27,760 bases of DNA. It comes from Patescibacteria group bacterium. GTDB taxonomy: Bacteria; Patescibacteriota; Minisyncoccia; UBA6257; Colwellbacteraceae. Position numbers and translations under genes: made by a program. Location: positions 1 to 27,760 of the forward strand of contig JAMCXR010000014.1 of assembly GCA_023474185.1 (NCBI GenBank). Direction: 5' to 3'. This document shows positions 21,571-27,760 of the stretch, one piece after another; the first letter of the stretch is position 1; each line of letters opens with the position of its first letter. A model generated the notes under the pieces. That model searched no databases, was not told the DNA's origin, and saw only the letters and a list, made by a program, of their open reading frames with translations.

Positions 21571-21970
21571 GCTCTTCGATTTCCGGGAATATTCCCGGAA
21601 AGAAATTAGCGGCTTGATTAATGATATGCGGAAAATAATGAAGAATGCCGACGGCATCGGATTGTCCGCCAACCAAATCGGGTTCGATTTTCGGATGTTC
21701 GTCGCTGAGGTGGAAGGAAAATTTTACGCGATTTTTAATCCGGAACTCAGCCGTTTTTCCAAGGAAACAAAAACGCTGGAAGAGGGATGCTTGAGCGTTC
21801 CAGACAAATTCAGCGCGGTGACGAGGCCGGACAAGGTGCTGCTCACCGGCTGCGACAGAAACGGCAGAAAAATAAAAATAAAAGCGTGGGGGCTATTGGC
21901 TAGGGTTTTCCAACACGAGGTGGACCATCTTGATGGTAAGCTGTTTTTGGATCGAATCAAAAAGCGATGA
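21512..21970 (+). CDS. def: Peptide deformylase
   Basis: This metalloenzyme removes the formyl group from the N-terminal methionine of new proteins. The 152 residues carry all three family motifs: GIGLSANQIG (48-57), EGCLSV (91-96, metal-binding Cys93) and QHEVDHLDG (134-142, with the HExxH metal ligands). ATG 21512 gives the usual N terminus MRILTINDKE; it lies inside the upstream 103-aa gene, overlapping by 59 bases. The end overlaps fmt by four bases (ATGA), which suggests coupled translation of the deformylase and the formyltransferase. Confidence 0.95.
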   Translation: MRILTINDKEEGIFLRKKTKLFDFREYSRKEISGLINDMRKIMKNADGIGLSANQIGFDFRMFVAEVEGKFYAIFNPELSRFSKETKTLEEGCLSVPDKFSAVTRPDKVLLTGCDRNGRKIKIKAWGLLARVFQHEVDHLDGKLFLDRIKKR

Positions 21971-22806
21971 GATACGTTTTCTTCGGCTCCCCGGAATTCG
22001 CCGCCATCATATTAAGGAAGTTAATCGAAGGCGGATGTCCGCCGGCGCTCGTTATAACCAATCCCGACCGTCTTTTGGGCAGGAAGCGCGTGCTTACTTC
22101 CCCACCGGCGAAGCTGGTGGCGGAAGAGCACGGCGTTAAGGTTTTCCAACCGGAAAAACTGTCGCCGTCGGATTTGGCCGAGTCCGACGGATACGACTTT
22201 TTTATCGTGGCTGCTTATTCCAAAATCATCCCCTCTTCCATAATCGACCTACCGCGGATTGGGACCATCGGCGTGCATCCGTCGCTCTTGCCGAAATTCC
22301 GCGGGCCGTCCCCCATCCAATACGCTATTCTCCAAGGAGAAGAAATCACCGGAACCACGCTGTTTCTCATAGACGAAAAAATTGACCACGGCCCTGTAAT
22401 AGCGCAAAAAACCGGAATCAGGATCGACAATAAGTATTTCGGAGAGCTGACCAGGGATTTGGCCGAGGCGTCGGCCGAGCTGCTGCTGGAAAACTGGCCG
22501 CGGATTGTCGCCAATAATTTAAAGCCGTTGCCACAAAACGAGTCGTTGGCCACTTTGACTTACAAAATTCAAACGGACGACGGATATGTTCCGGAGGATG
22601 AGTTGAACAGGGCGCTGCAAGGCAAATCGGCGGAAGACGCTAATAAAATCAACAGAATGGTTCGCGCCTTCAACCCCGAACCGGGAGTTTACTCTCTGAT
22701 TTCCGGCAAAAGGATGAAAATTCTAAAAAGTCACACGGAAAACGGAAGGCTTTTTCCGGAAATAATCCAACGCGAGGGAGGAAAGCCGGTTGTTGTCAGG
22801 CTTTAG
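21967..22806 (+). CDS. fmt: Methionyl-tRNA formyltransferase
   Basis: The enzyme formylates initiator Met-tRNA using 10-formyl-tetrahydrofolate. The 279 residues are shorter than E. coli Fmt (315 aa). The N-terminal domain starts VFFGSPEFAAIIL. The signature HPSLLPKFRGPSPIQYAI (104-121) and the loop LIDEKIDHGPVI (134-145) are present. Compared with the E. coli catalytic triad Asn106-His108-Asp144, this protein has Gly102, His104 and Asp140, so the asparagine is replaced by glycine. The C-terminal tRNA-binding domain is short. The gene overlaps def by four bases. Another formyltransferase of the same fold is unlikely because of this pairing. Confidence 0.9.
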   Translation: MRYVFFGSPEFAAIILRKLIEGGCPPALVITNPDRLLGRKRVLTSPPAKLVAEEHGVKVFQPEKLSPSDLAESDGYDFFIVAAYSKIIPSSIIDLPRIGTIGVHPSLLPKFRGPSPIQYAILQGEEITGTTLFLIDEKIDHGPVIAQKTGIRIDNKYFGELTRDLAEASAELLLENWPRIVANNLKPLPQNESLATLTYKIQTDDGYVPEDELNRALQGKSAEDANKINRMVRAFNPEPGVYSLISGKRMKILKSHTENGRLFPEIIQREGGKPVVVRL

Positions 22807-22833
22807 CACTGTTTGGGATTTTCGTTTTTGTCA

Positions 22834-22839
22834 TATAAT
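22834..22839 (+). promoter_or_regulatory. -10 element of the second P-type ATPase gene
   Basis: A perfect TATAAT lies six bases before ATG 22846, with a weak TTTGGG 16 bases upstream. It fixes ATG 22846 as the likely start over the upstream TTG at 22813, and predicts a leaderless mRNA. Confidence 0.5.
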
Positions 22840-22845
22840 TCCAAT

Positions 22846-24720
22846 ATGACAAAATTGATCTTAAATGCTCTGGGACGCGCTGTTTTACCGGCGGTAATCC
22901 TGGTTTATTTGAGTCGGTATTGGTTTCCCGTACCAGAGGCGCTACTGGTCCCAATCGTTTTTGTCTTTTTGACTGTCGCCTTGCTGCCGACGGCCGTGCG
23001 GGTGGCAAAAAATGCCTTGCGCCGTTCATTCGATGTCGGGGCTTCAATGCTTCTGACGATTTACCTTCTCGTTTACCTTAATTCTCTTGCTATCGCCTGC
23101 ATCTTCGTCTTAATTATTATCGCCGGCGACTTTTTTAAAGACGTAATCCTCTACAAAGTGCGGGAATCGCTGGACAAGATAACTGTCTACTTGCCACACA
23201 CAGGTTTCATAAAAGCGGCTGATGGAAAGGTGCGTGAAGTGGACATTGAGAAGATAAAGGTTGGCGATATTGTGACGATCAAGCCCGGACAGCGATCTCC
23301 CGTCGACGGAACGTTGTTGGCCGAAGAAGCCATTTTGGACGAGTCGGTTATCACTGGAGAATCCAAGCCGATACCGGTGGAAAAAGGCGCCGAGGTTCCG
23401 GCCGGAGCGATTAATGCCGGAGATTATTTTGAAATGGCGGCCAAAAGGGTTAGCGCCGATTCCACAATTGCGCAAATCAGGAAAATAGCCGAGGAGGCGG
23501 AGAAGCAAAAGACGCCTATCGCCCGCTTCATTGACCAGTACGCCAAATACACTTCGCTCGCCACCGCTGTGCTGGTTGCCGTTCTGTATGTTTACACCGG
23601 TGATGTTTTTCGCGCTTTGGGATTGTGGATAGCGATGGTCCCGATCGTCTTTGCCATTATCGGTCCGATTTCGGTAAGCATTGGAATTAGCACCGCTGCC
23701 CGTCTCGGAATTCTCGTCAAAAACTCGGAAGTAATCGAAGACTTGGCCAAAATCAAGTATTTGGTTTTTGACAAGACAGGGACGCTTACCATCGGCCAGC
23801 CTAAAGTGCGCGATATCCTGGTTGCCGACCAAAAGTACTCGGCCGACGCCCTTTTGGCGCTGGTCGCCGGGCTGGAGAAAAAATCAGAGCACGAAATCGG
23901 CAAAGCAATTGTCGAAGAGGCAGAAAAGCGCGCTTTGGCTGTTTCCGCCCCCTCCGAAGTTCATGTGGTTAAAGGCGGCGGATTAGATGCTGTAAGTGAC
24001 GGGAAGAAAATACTGGTCGGCAGCCGCAATTTCCTGGCCGGCTCCAACGTTTCGGCGCCAGCCGATTTCGCCAACCTGGTCGCCGAGCGCGAGCGGCGCG
24101 GGGAAACCCCCGTTTTCATAGCGGTTGACGGAAAATTCGTCGGAGGAATTTTCGTGGCTGACGCTCTGCGGCCGGAAACTCCGAAAGCCATCAGCGAGTT
24201 GAAAAAGCAGGGATACGACCTGCGCATTTTAACCGGGGACGAGCGGCCGGTCGCCAACTTTATCGCTTCAACGCTGGGATTGGACGATTCCGACGTGGAA
24301 GCCAGCCTTACTCCGCAGGGCAAAATCGATAAAATCGAAGCTCTGGAAAAAAGCGGCCGGCGAGCGGCGATGGTTGGAGACGGAATTAACGACGCCCCCG
24401 CTTTATCCGCCTCCACGGTTGGAATCGCCATGGGAGTGCGCGGTACCGACTTGGCGACCAACGCCGCCAATATCGTTTTGGTGCAGGAGAACTTTTTAAA
24501 AATACCGAGTATTATTGCCCACTCCAAAAGGATTATCGGCGTCATTAAGCAGGATTTGGTATCGGCGACGGTCATTCACGTTTTGGCCGGAGCCTTGTCA
24601 GCCTTCGGCATCATCACCTTGGTTCAAACCGCCTTATTCCACGAAGCCAGCTCGGTTATAGTTCTCTTGAATACCGCGCGGCTTTTTCGCATCAAAAAGG
24701 AAAATTGGATCCTGAATTAA
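22846..24720 (+). CDS. P1B-like P-type ATPase with VPI in place of the CPx motif
   Basis: The protein has 624 residues from ATG 22846, with roughly eight membrane segments in the P1B layout. It has TGES (170-173), phosphorylation site DKTGTLT (Asp309), MVGDGINDAP (509-518) and ILTGDERP (461-468). The P1B nucleotide-site HP pair is changed to His-Glu (KSEHEIGKAI, 346-355). At the ion-binding site of the sixth segment, WIAMVPIVFAIIGPISVSIG, the position of CPC reads V265-P-I267, with no cysteine, histidine or acidic ligand. There is no N-terminal metal-binding domain. The substrate is therefore unknown. The protein has the same length as the ATPase at 5328-7202 but is clearly divergent from it. 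It follows fmt by 39 bases with its own promoter. Confidence 0.87.
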   Translation: MTKLILNALGRAVLPAVILVYLSRYWFPVPEALLVPIVFVFLTVALLPTAVRVAKNALRRSFDVGASMLLTIYLLVYLNSLAIACIFVLIIIAGDFFKDVILYKVRESLDKITVYLPHTGFIKAADGKVREVDIEKIKVGDIVTIKPGQRSPVDGTLLAEEAILDESVITGESKPIPVEKGAEVPAGAINAGDYFEMAAKRVSADSTIAQIRKIAEEAEKQKTPIARFIDQYAKYTSLATAVLVAVLYVYTGDVFRALGLWIAMVPIVFAIIGPISVSIGISTAARLGILVKNSEVIEDLAKIKYLVFDKTGTLTIGQPKVRDILVADQKYSADALLALVAGLEKKSEHEIGKAIVEEAEKRALAVSAPSEVHVVKGGGLDAVSDGKKILVGSRNFLAGSNVSAPADFANLVAERERRGETPVFIAVDGKFVGGIFVADALRPETPKAISELKKQGYDLRILTGDERPVANFIASTLGLDDSDVEASLTPQGKIDKIEALEKSGRRAAMVGDGINDAPALSASTVGIAMGVRGTDLATNAANIVLVQENFLKIPSIIAHSKRIIGVIKQDLVSATVIHVLAGALSAFGIITLVQTALFHEASSVIVLLNTARLFRIKKENWILN

Positions 24721-24724
24721 TTCC

Positions 24725-24752
24725 TTGACGGCAAAATAATAAGGTCTATCCT
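24725..24752 (+). promoter_or_regulatory. Promoter of the SIMPL-domain gene
   Basis: TTGACG (24725-24730), a 16-base spacer and TATCCT (24747-24752) predict RNA starting near 24759, about 25 bases before ATG 24784. No Shine-Dalgarno site is clear. Confidence 0.5.
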
Positions 24753-24783
24753 TTTAGTAAAGGCCAATTTTAAAACCTAAAAG

Positions 24784-25575
24784 ATGAAAATGGAAGACTT
24801 AACGAAATCAAGACCGTTAATAGTTTTCGGATCGATTTTGGGGATAAGCTTGGTAGTAACGGCTATGATCGTTAGTTGGGTCATTTACTATGTCAAGACA
24901 TACGACAATTCGGTAATAACCGTAACCGGAGTCGCGGAAAAGCAGGTGACTTCAAATGTCGTGAAATGGCACGCCACCATTGTCCGCCAGACTGGGCCAA
25001 GCGCCTCCGACTTGAAACAGGGATCGTCTGAGATGCAGAACGATTTAAACACTCTGCTCTCTTATTTTGAGACCAACGGCGTCACTTCATCCGAGATAAC
25101 CGCTGATCCCCTAAGCGTCGCGCCGATTTATCAGAGCCAATACGGCGTTTATCCAGGAAAGATCGGTTATTCTTCCGGCGACACGCTGGCCGGCTATTCG
25201 CTCAGCCAAAACATACTCATCCAGTCGAGCAACGTAAACGGCATAACCGCTTTGGCCCAGAAAGCGCCGCAATACTTCTTGAACAAGGGAATAGTGTTTT
25301 CCAGCCAACCCCTGGAATATTATCTGAGCAACAGTCTTCTCGATTCCATCCGGCAGCAGATGCTGGCCGAGGCCCTGGCCAATGCCAAAGACAGAGCCGA
25401 GGCGATAACTAACGGCGTCGGAGCCGGTGTCGGGAACTTGCGTTCCTCAAGCGTCGGAGTTACGCAAATCACTCCGGTTAACTCCACTGAAATTTCTAGC
25501 GCCGGCTACTACGATACCGCATCACTTGAGAAGCTGGTGACTTACCTGGTGCACACCACTTTCACAATGCGTTAA
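24784..25575 (+). CDS. SIMPL-domain (DUF541) envelope protein
   Basis: The 263 residues have an N-terminal membrane helix at about 14-36 and a SIMPL/DUF541 domain: NSVITVTGVAEKQVTSNVVKW, DLNTLLSYFETNGVTSSEI, YSLSQNILIQSSNVNGITALAQ, and the conserved QMLAEALANAKDRAEAITNGVGAGVGNLRSSSVG block. Homologues include oxidative-stress proteins and BP26-like channel-forming envelope proteins, but the family is not well understood. The protein is anchored with its domain outside the membrane. It stands alone behind its own promoter. Confidence 0.87.
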   Translation: MKMEDLTKSRPLIVFGSILGISLVVTAMIVSWVIYYVKTYDNSVITVTGVAEKQVTSNVVKWHATIVRQTGPSASDLKQGSSEMQNDLNTLLSYFETNGVTSSEITADPLSVAPIYQSQYGVYPGKIGYSSGDTLAGYSLSQNILIQSSNVNGITALAQKAPQYFLNKGIVFSSQPLEYYLSNSLLDSIRQQMLAEALANAKDRAEAITNGVGAGVGNLRSSSVGVTQITPVNSTEISSAGYYDTASLEKLVTYLVHTTFTMR

Positions 25576-25627
25576 CCGAATGGAGTTTCGGCAGTTCGGA
25601 AACGCCGTTCCTGCGATGCTTCTTCGC

Positions 25628-26680
25628 TTACTGATATTGAATAAAGCTGGGTCGGGGGCTGAGTTTAAGCACTTCTTGAGGAGTCATTAGATGGCTTCCG
25701 TTTTTGGCGTCATTTTTGAAAAATAATTTGAATCCTGTAAACTGTACCGGCTCGCTGGCGATGAAATCTTTGTAGGTTTTTATCTTCATTTGCGGCGGAC
25801 CGAAACCGTCCATGTCCATCACTATTTCTACCTCGGACAACGGCTTTATGTCTTGATAGTTTTTGACCATAGCTTGGGTGAAACGATGCACTATTAGAAT
25901 TTTCGGGGGCAAGTTGTATTCTTGAACTATTTTGGCCAAATACCCGACAGCAAAATTGATGTCGGTGGCGTCTAGCGAGCCGATAACCGTTCCGGGGACA
26001 TGGCCGTCATACATGGCAAACTCCGGGTCTAAAGCCAGCTCTACGTTTGGCTGTTGCAGATACTGTTTCAAGAGCGGAACCTCGGTCTCAACGGTACTTT
26101 GCCCCACCTGGACATCCAAGACCAGCAAGCCATTGACCTGATTGGCCATATTTAATGCCTTGTCGATTTGATCAGGCGGCATGCGCAAGCTGTACAATCC
26201 ATTCGGACCCGGATTGTTTTGCGCGGCAACAGCAATATAATCGATTGCCGGTATGACTGGAGTAGTCGGGTCGGCGATCTGCCACTCGGAGGCAGTTGCC
26301 TGCAACATTTGCAAAACCTGGTCGGGAGGATATTCTCCCAAAACGCCCATTTGCTTTGAGTAAAAATTGCCGTAATAAGCCACGATGCGCTTGAACGGCA
26401 AAATGGCTCCGGGATTGGGGAAAACAGTCTTGACCGGCCAAAGGCTGGGAGTGGAGGAGGTGGAAGTGGCGGCAGGACCTAAATTCGCCAACTCCAACAG
26501 TTTGGCGTCGTAAGCCGCCTTATCGAGCGGAGGATACTCCAGCTTTTTAACTATTGCGACGGTAGATGTGGAACTTGGATCGATGGCGACCGTGTACGGC
26601 AGTTTGACAATAACAAAAAAAGCGATAGTCACGCCCAGCAATATCCCCGCGGGAAGCAAGTACTCCTTAGATAGCCTCAT
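25628..26680 (-). CDS. Membrane-anchored secreted protein, probable TIM-barrel fold
   Basis: The 350 residues start with a membrane anchor (8-26) and a Pro/Ser/Thr-rich linker. The outer domain has spaced motifs typical of a beta/alpha barrel: RIVAYYGNFYSKQMGVLGEY (98-117), PVIPAIDYIAVAA (141-153), LLVLDVQVG (185-193), VELALDPEFAMYDG (213-226), KILIVHRFT (260-268) and VEIVMDMDGFGPP (284-296). The acidic residues at barrel-strand ends (Asp189, Asp218, Glu220, Asp289 and Asp291) could be catalytic, as in glycosidases or deacetylases. I recall similar LDPEW-containing secreted actinobacterial proteins of unknown function. A minus-strand TGC-GATAGT (26692-26700) ends 11 bases before ATG 26680. 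Confidence 0.75.
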   Translation of the reverse strand: MRLSKEYLLPAGILLGVTIAFFVIVKLPYTVAIDPSSTSTVAIVKKLEYPPLDKAAYDAKLLELANLGPAATSTSSTPSLWPVKTVFPNPGAILPFKRIVAYYGNFYSKQMGVLGEYPPDQVLQMLQATASEWQIADPTTPVIPAIDYIAVAAQNNPGPNGLYSLRMPPDQIDKALNMANQVNGLLVLDVQVGQSTVETEVPLLKQYLQQPNVELALDPEFAMYDGHVPGTVIGSLDATDINFAVGYLAKIVQEYNLPPKILIVHRFTQAMVKNYQDIKPLSEVEIVMDMDGFGPPQMKIKTYKDFIASEPVQFTGFKLFFKNDAKNGSHLMTPQEVLKLSPRPSFIQYQ

Positions 26681-26758
26681 TTAGCCCATCTACTATCGCA
26701 CATTTTCAGCCGAGCGGCAATTAAGCGGCAAGGAAACCGCGGGGATGAAAAAGACGCC

Positions 26759-27133
26759 TTAAAATCCGAGGACTCCCTTGCCGCTGAAAAAGATTACCAG
26801 GTTGGCTGTTAAAAGAAGCAAATCAAACTCCCATCCGGTCTTATCCATAGCCGTAAAATTTATTTTCCAGTTGAAAATCTTCTTATAAACGGCTCCGAGC
26901 ATGACCAGGATAAGCAACCCGGCGGCTGTTCGCATAAATATTCCGGAAAGCACTCCCAAAGCCGACAGAAATTCAATTACGCCCAAGAGGCTGACGGCTC
27001 CGGCCGGCATGCCCATTCCGCCAGCCATCGTTTTGGCGTTTTTCAATTTCGGCAAGGAGTGGACGATGAAAATTGCGGCAACGACGACGCGCAGTAAAAA
27101 AACCGCCAAATAACTGTATTGTGATAACCCCAT
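26759..27133 (-). CDS. DoxX-family membrane protein
   Basis: The 124 residues contain four hydrophobic helices, at about 7-27, 45-64, 68-85 and 100-118. The DoxX features are LLRVVVAAIFIVHSLPKLKN at the start, GVIEFLSALGVLSGIFMRTAAGLLILVMLGA in the middle, and a WEFDLLLLTANLVIFFSG end. DoxX proteins are small quinone-interacting or redox-related membrane proteins, with varied roles. The gene lies on the same strand as its neighbours, with about 100 bases on either side and no clear promoter. Confidence 0.87.
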   Translation of the reverse strand: MGLSQYSYLAVFLLRVVVAAIFIVHSLPKLKNAKTMAGGMGMPAGAVSLLGVIEFLSALGVLSGIFMRTAAGLLILVMLGAVYKKIFNWKINFTAMDKTGWEFDLLLLTANLVIFFSGKGVLGF

Positions 27134-27232
27134 TTAATAATTTTTAACGATGATTCGACCTTTCAATTGACGACTGTTTATTAACTGTAAAATTTATCAT
27201 CTGCCCGCGCAAGTCCGGCTTATCCACAATTT

Positions 27233-27736
27233 TCAGTGATTTACGACGTCATACTCGCGCCAGGTTCCGATTCCGGCGAGAGAAGCTTGCCCGGCTATTT
27301 TTAAATCGGCAACGCTTTTGTCGAAGGGTTCAATTCCCTCTTCTGTTGTCGTTGGTAATTCGCAAAGGATGACTTTAGAGACGAGTCCTGCGCGCAGCAG
27401 CTGGTTGTTTACGGTTGGACCGCTGGAAACCAGAACGTTGGGCGACAGCGTCAAAATTTTTTCCAGAGAATCAGCGACCGTATATCCAGTTTTAACTCGG
27501 AGCGATTTATTCGTTGTCAGCACTATTTTCTTAACAGAACTTTGTTCGAACGGCAGAAGAAGATTGCCCTCGTATTTTTGTATAGCCTCGTATGTTTTCC
27601 TTCCTATTACTACCGCTCCATATTTTTTACAAAGGTCCAAAAAAACAAACCAAAGTTCATCGGGTATAAAATCTTCGCTGCCGTCTTTGCGCGCGATAAA
27701 CCCATCGGCTGAAATCACATTATAGAGCGTAATCAT
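27233..27736 (-). CDS. RibD C-terminal / dihydrofolate reductase-fold protein
   Basis: The 167 residues form a DHFR-like fold of the RibD_C family: MITLYNVISADGFIARKDGSED (with the SxDGxIA motif), VVIGRKTYEAI (the GRxTYE motif for NADPH binding), KKIVLTTNK, NVLVSSGPTVNNQLLRAGLVSKVILCELP (the GGxxxxxxLL-like segment) and a final beta strand. Members reduce pteridine or riboflavin intermediates, but many are uncharacterised. It lacks the deaminase half of bifunctional RibD. A minus-strand TATAAT at 27747-27752 ends ten bases before ATG 27736, suggesting a leaderless message. Confidence 0.85.
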   Translation of the reverse strand: MITLYNVISADGFIARKDGSEDFIPDELWFVFLDLCKKYGAVVIGRKTYEAIQKYEGNLLLPFEQSSVKKIVLTTNKSLRVKTGYTVADSLEKILTLSPNVLVSSGPTVNNQLLRAGLVSKVILCELPTTTEEGIEPFDKSVADLKIAGQASLAGIGTWREYDVVNH

Positions 27737-27746
27737 AAATTGAATT

Positions 27747-27752
27747 ATTATA
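27747..27752 (-). promoter_or_regulatory. -10 element of the RibD_C gene
   Basis: The minus strand reads TATAAT ten bases before ATG 27736. The -35 region lies beyond the end of the window. Confidence 0.45.
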
Positions 27753-27760
27753 TTATTGCG

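Noticed and set aside
27220..27228. Exact DnaA-box sequence TTATCCACA
   Set aside because: It is a single copy without neighbouring boxes, an AT-rich unwinding region, or dnaA/dnaN nearby. One nine-base match is not enough for an origin.

Overview
This window looks like a chromosome fragment of a Candidate Phyla Radiation bacterium (Patescibacteria), most likely within Parcubacteria. The indications are a pseudopilin with a LamG domain, tightly packed single-copy informational genes, several tiny membrane proteins, and hypothetical proteins with a Parcubacteria look. TGA is a stop codon here: a frameshift-regulated release factor 2 gene is present, which argues against the TGA-recoded lineages Gracilibacteria and Absconditabacteria. 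Ribosomal protein L9 is also present; it is reported missing from Microgenomates and WWE3. The lineage is an inference from gene content, since no rRNA gene is in the window.

Layout. 1-824: 3' part of a pilin-like LamG surface protein. 867-3463: prfB-ftsE-ftsX, a termination and cell-division cluster, with prfB read through a programmed +1 frameshift. 3467-7604 (minus): a compact operon of cupin, P-type ATPase, GpsA-like dehydrogenase and HD phosphohydrolase. 7679-9468 (minus): a small LiaI-like membrane protein and an ABC exporter pair. 9630-11871: a Cas4/RecB-like nuclease with four cysteines, a secreted six-cysteine protein, a zinc-ribbon membrane protein and a CxxC membrane protein. 11988-13292: a membrane glycosyltransferase. 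13347-13712 (minus): an orphan basic protein. 13832-16388: RlmB-type rRNA methyltransferase, a 50-aa membrane protein and glutamyl-tRNA synthetase. 16421-18022: a 44-aa membrane peptide, then three minus-strand orphan genes with their own promoters, Shine-Dalgarno sites and terminators. 18160-19910: a second PD-(D/E)XK protein, a small membrane protein, rpmA and rplI. 19963-22806: S41 protease, then a hypothetical gene, def and fmt. 22846-27736: a second P-type ATPase, a SIMPL-domain protein, a secreted TIM-barrel-like protein, DoxX and a RibD/DHFR-fold reductase.

Two themes stand out. First, many genes start 6-11 nt after a recognisable -10 box and have no Shine-Dalgarno site, which points to leaderless mRNAs. 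By contrast, the four orphan minus-strand genes at 13347-13712 and 16746-18022 all have good Shine-Dalgarno sites and leaders. Second, both P-type ATPases look like heavy-metal (P1B) pumps overall but have lost the CPx metal-binding motif, which reads CAD in one and VPI in the other. No tRNA or rRNA genes, insertion sequences or CRISPR arrays were seen, and no gap between genes exceeds 300 bases.
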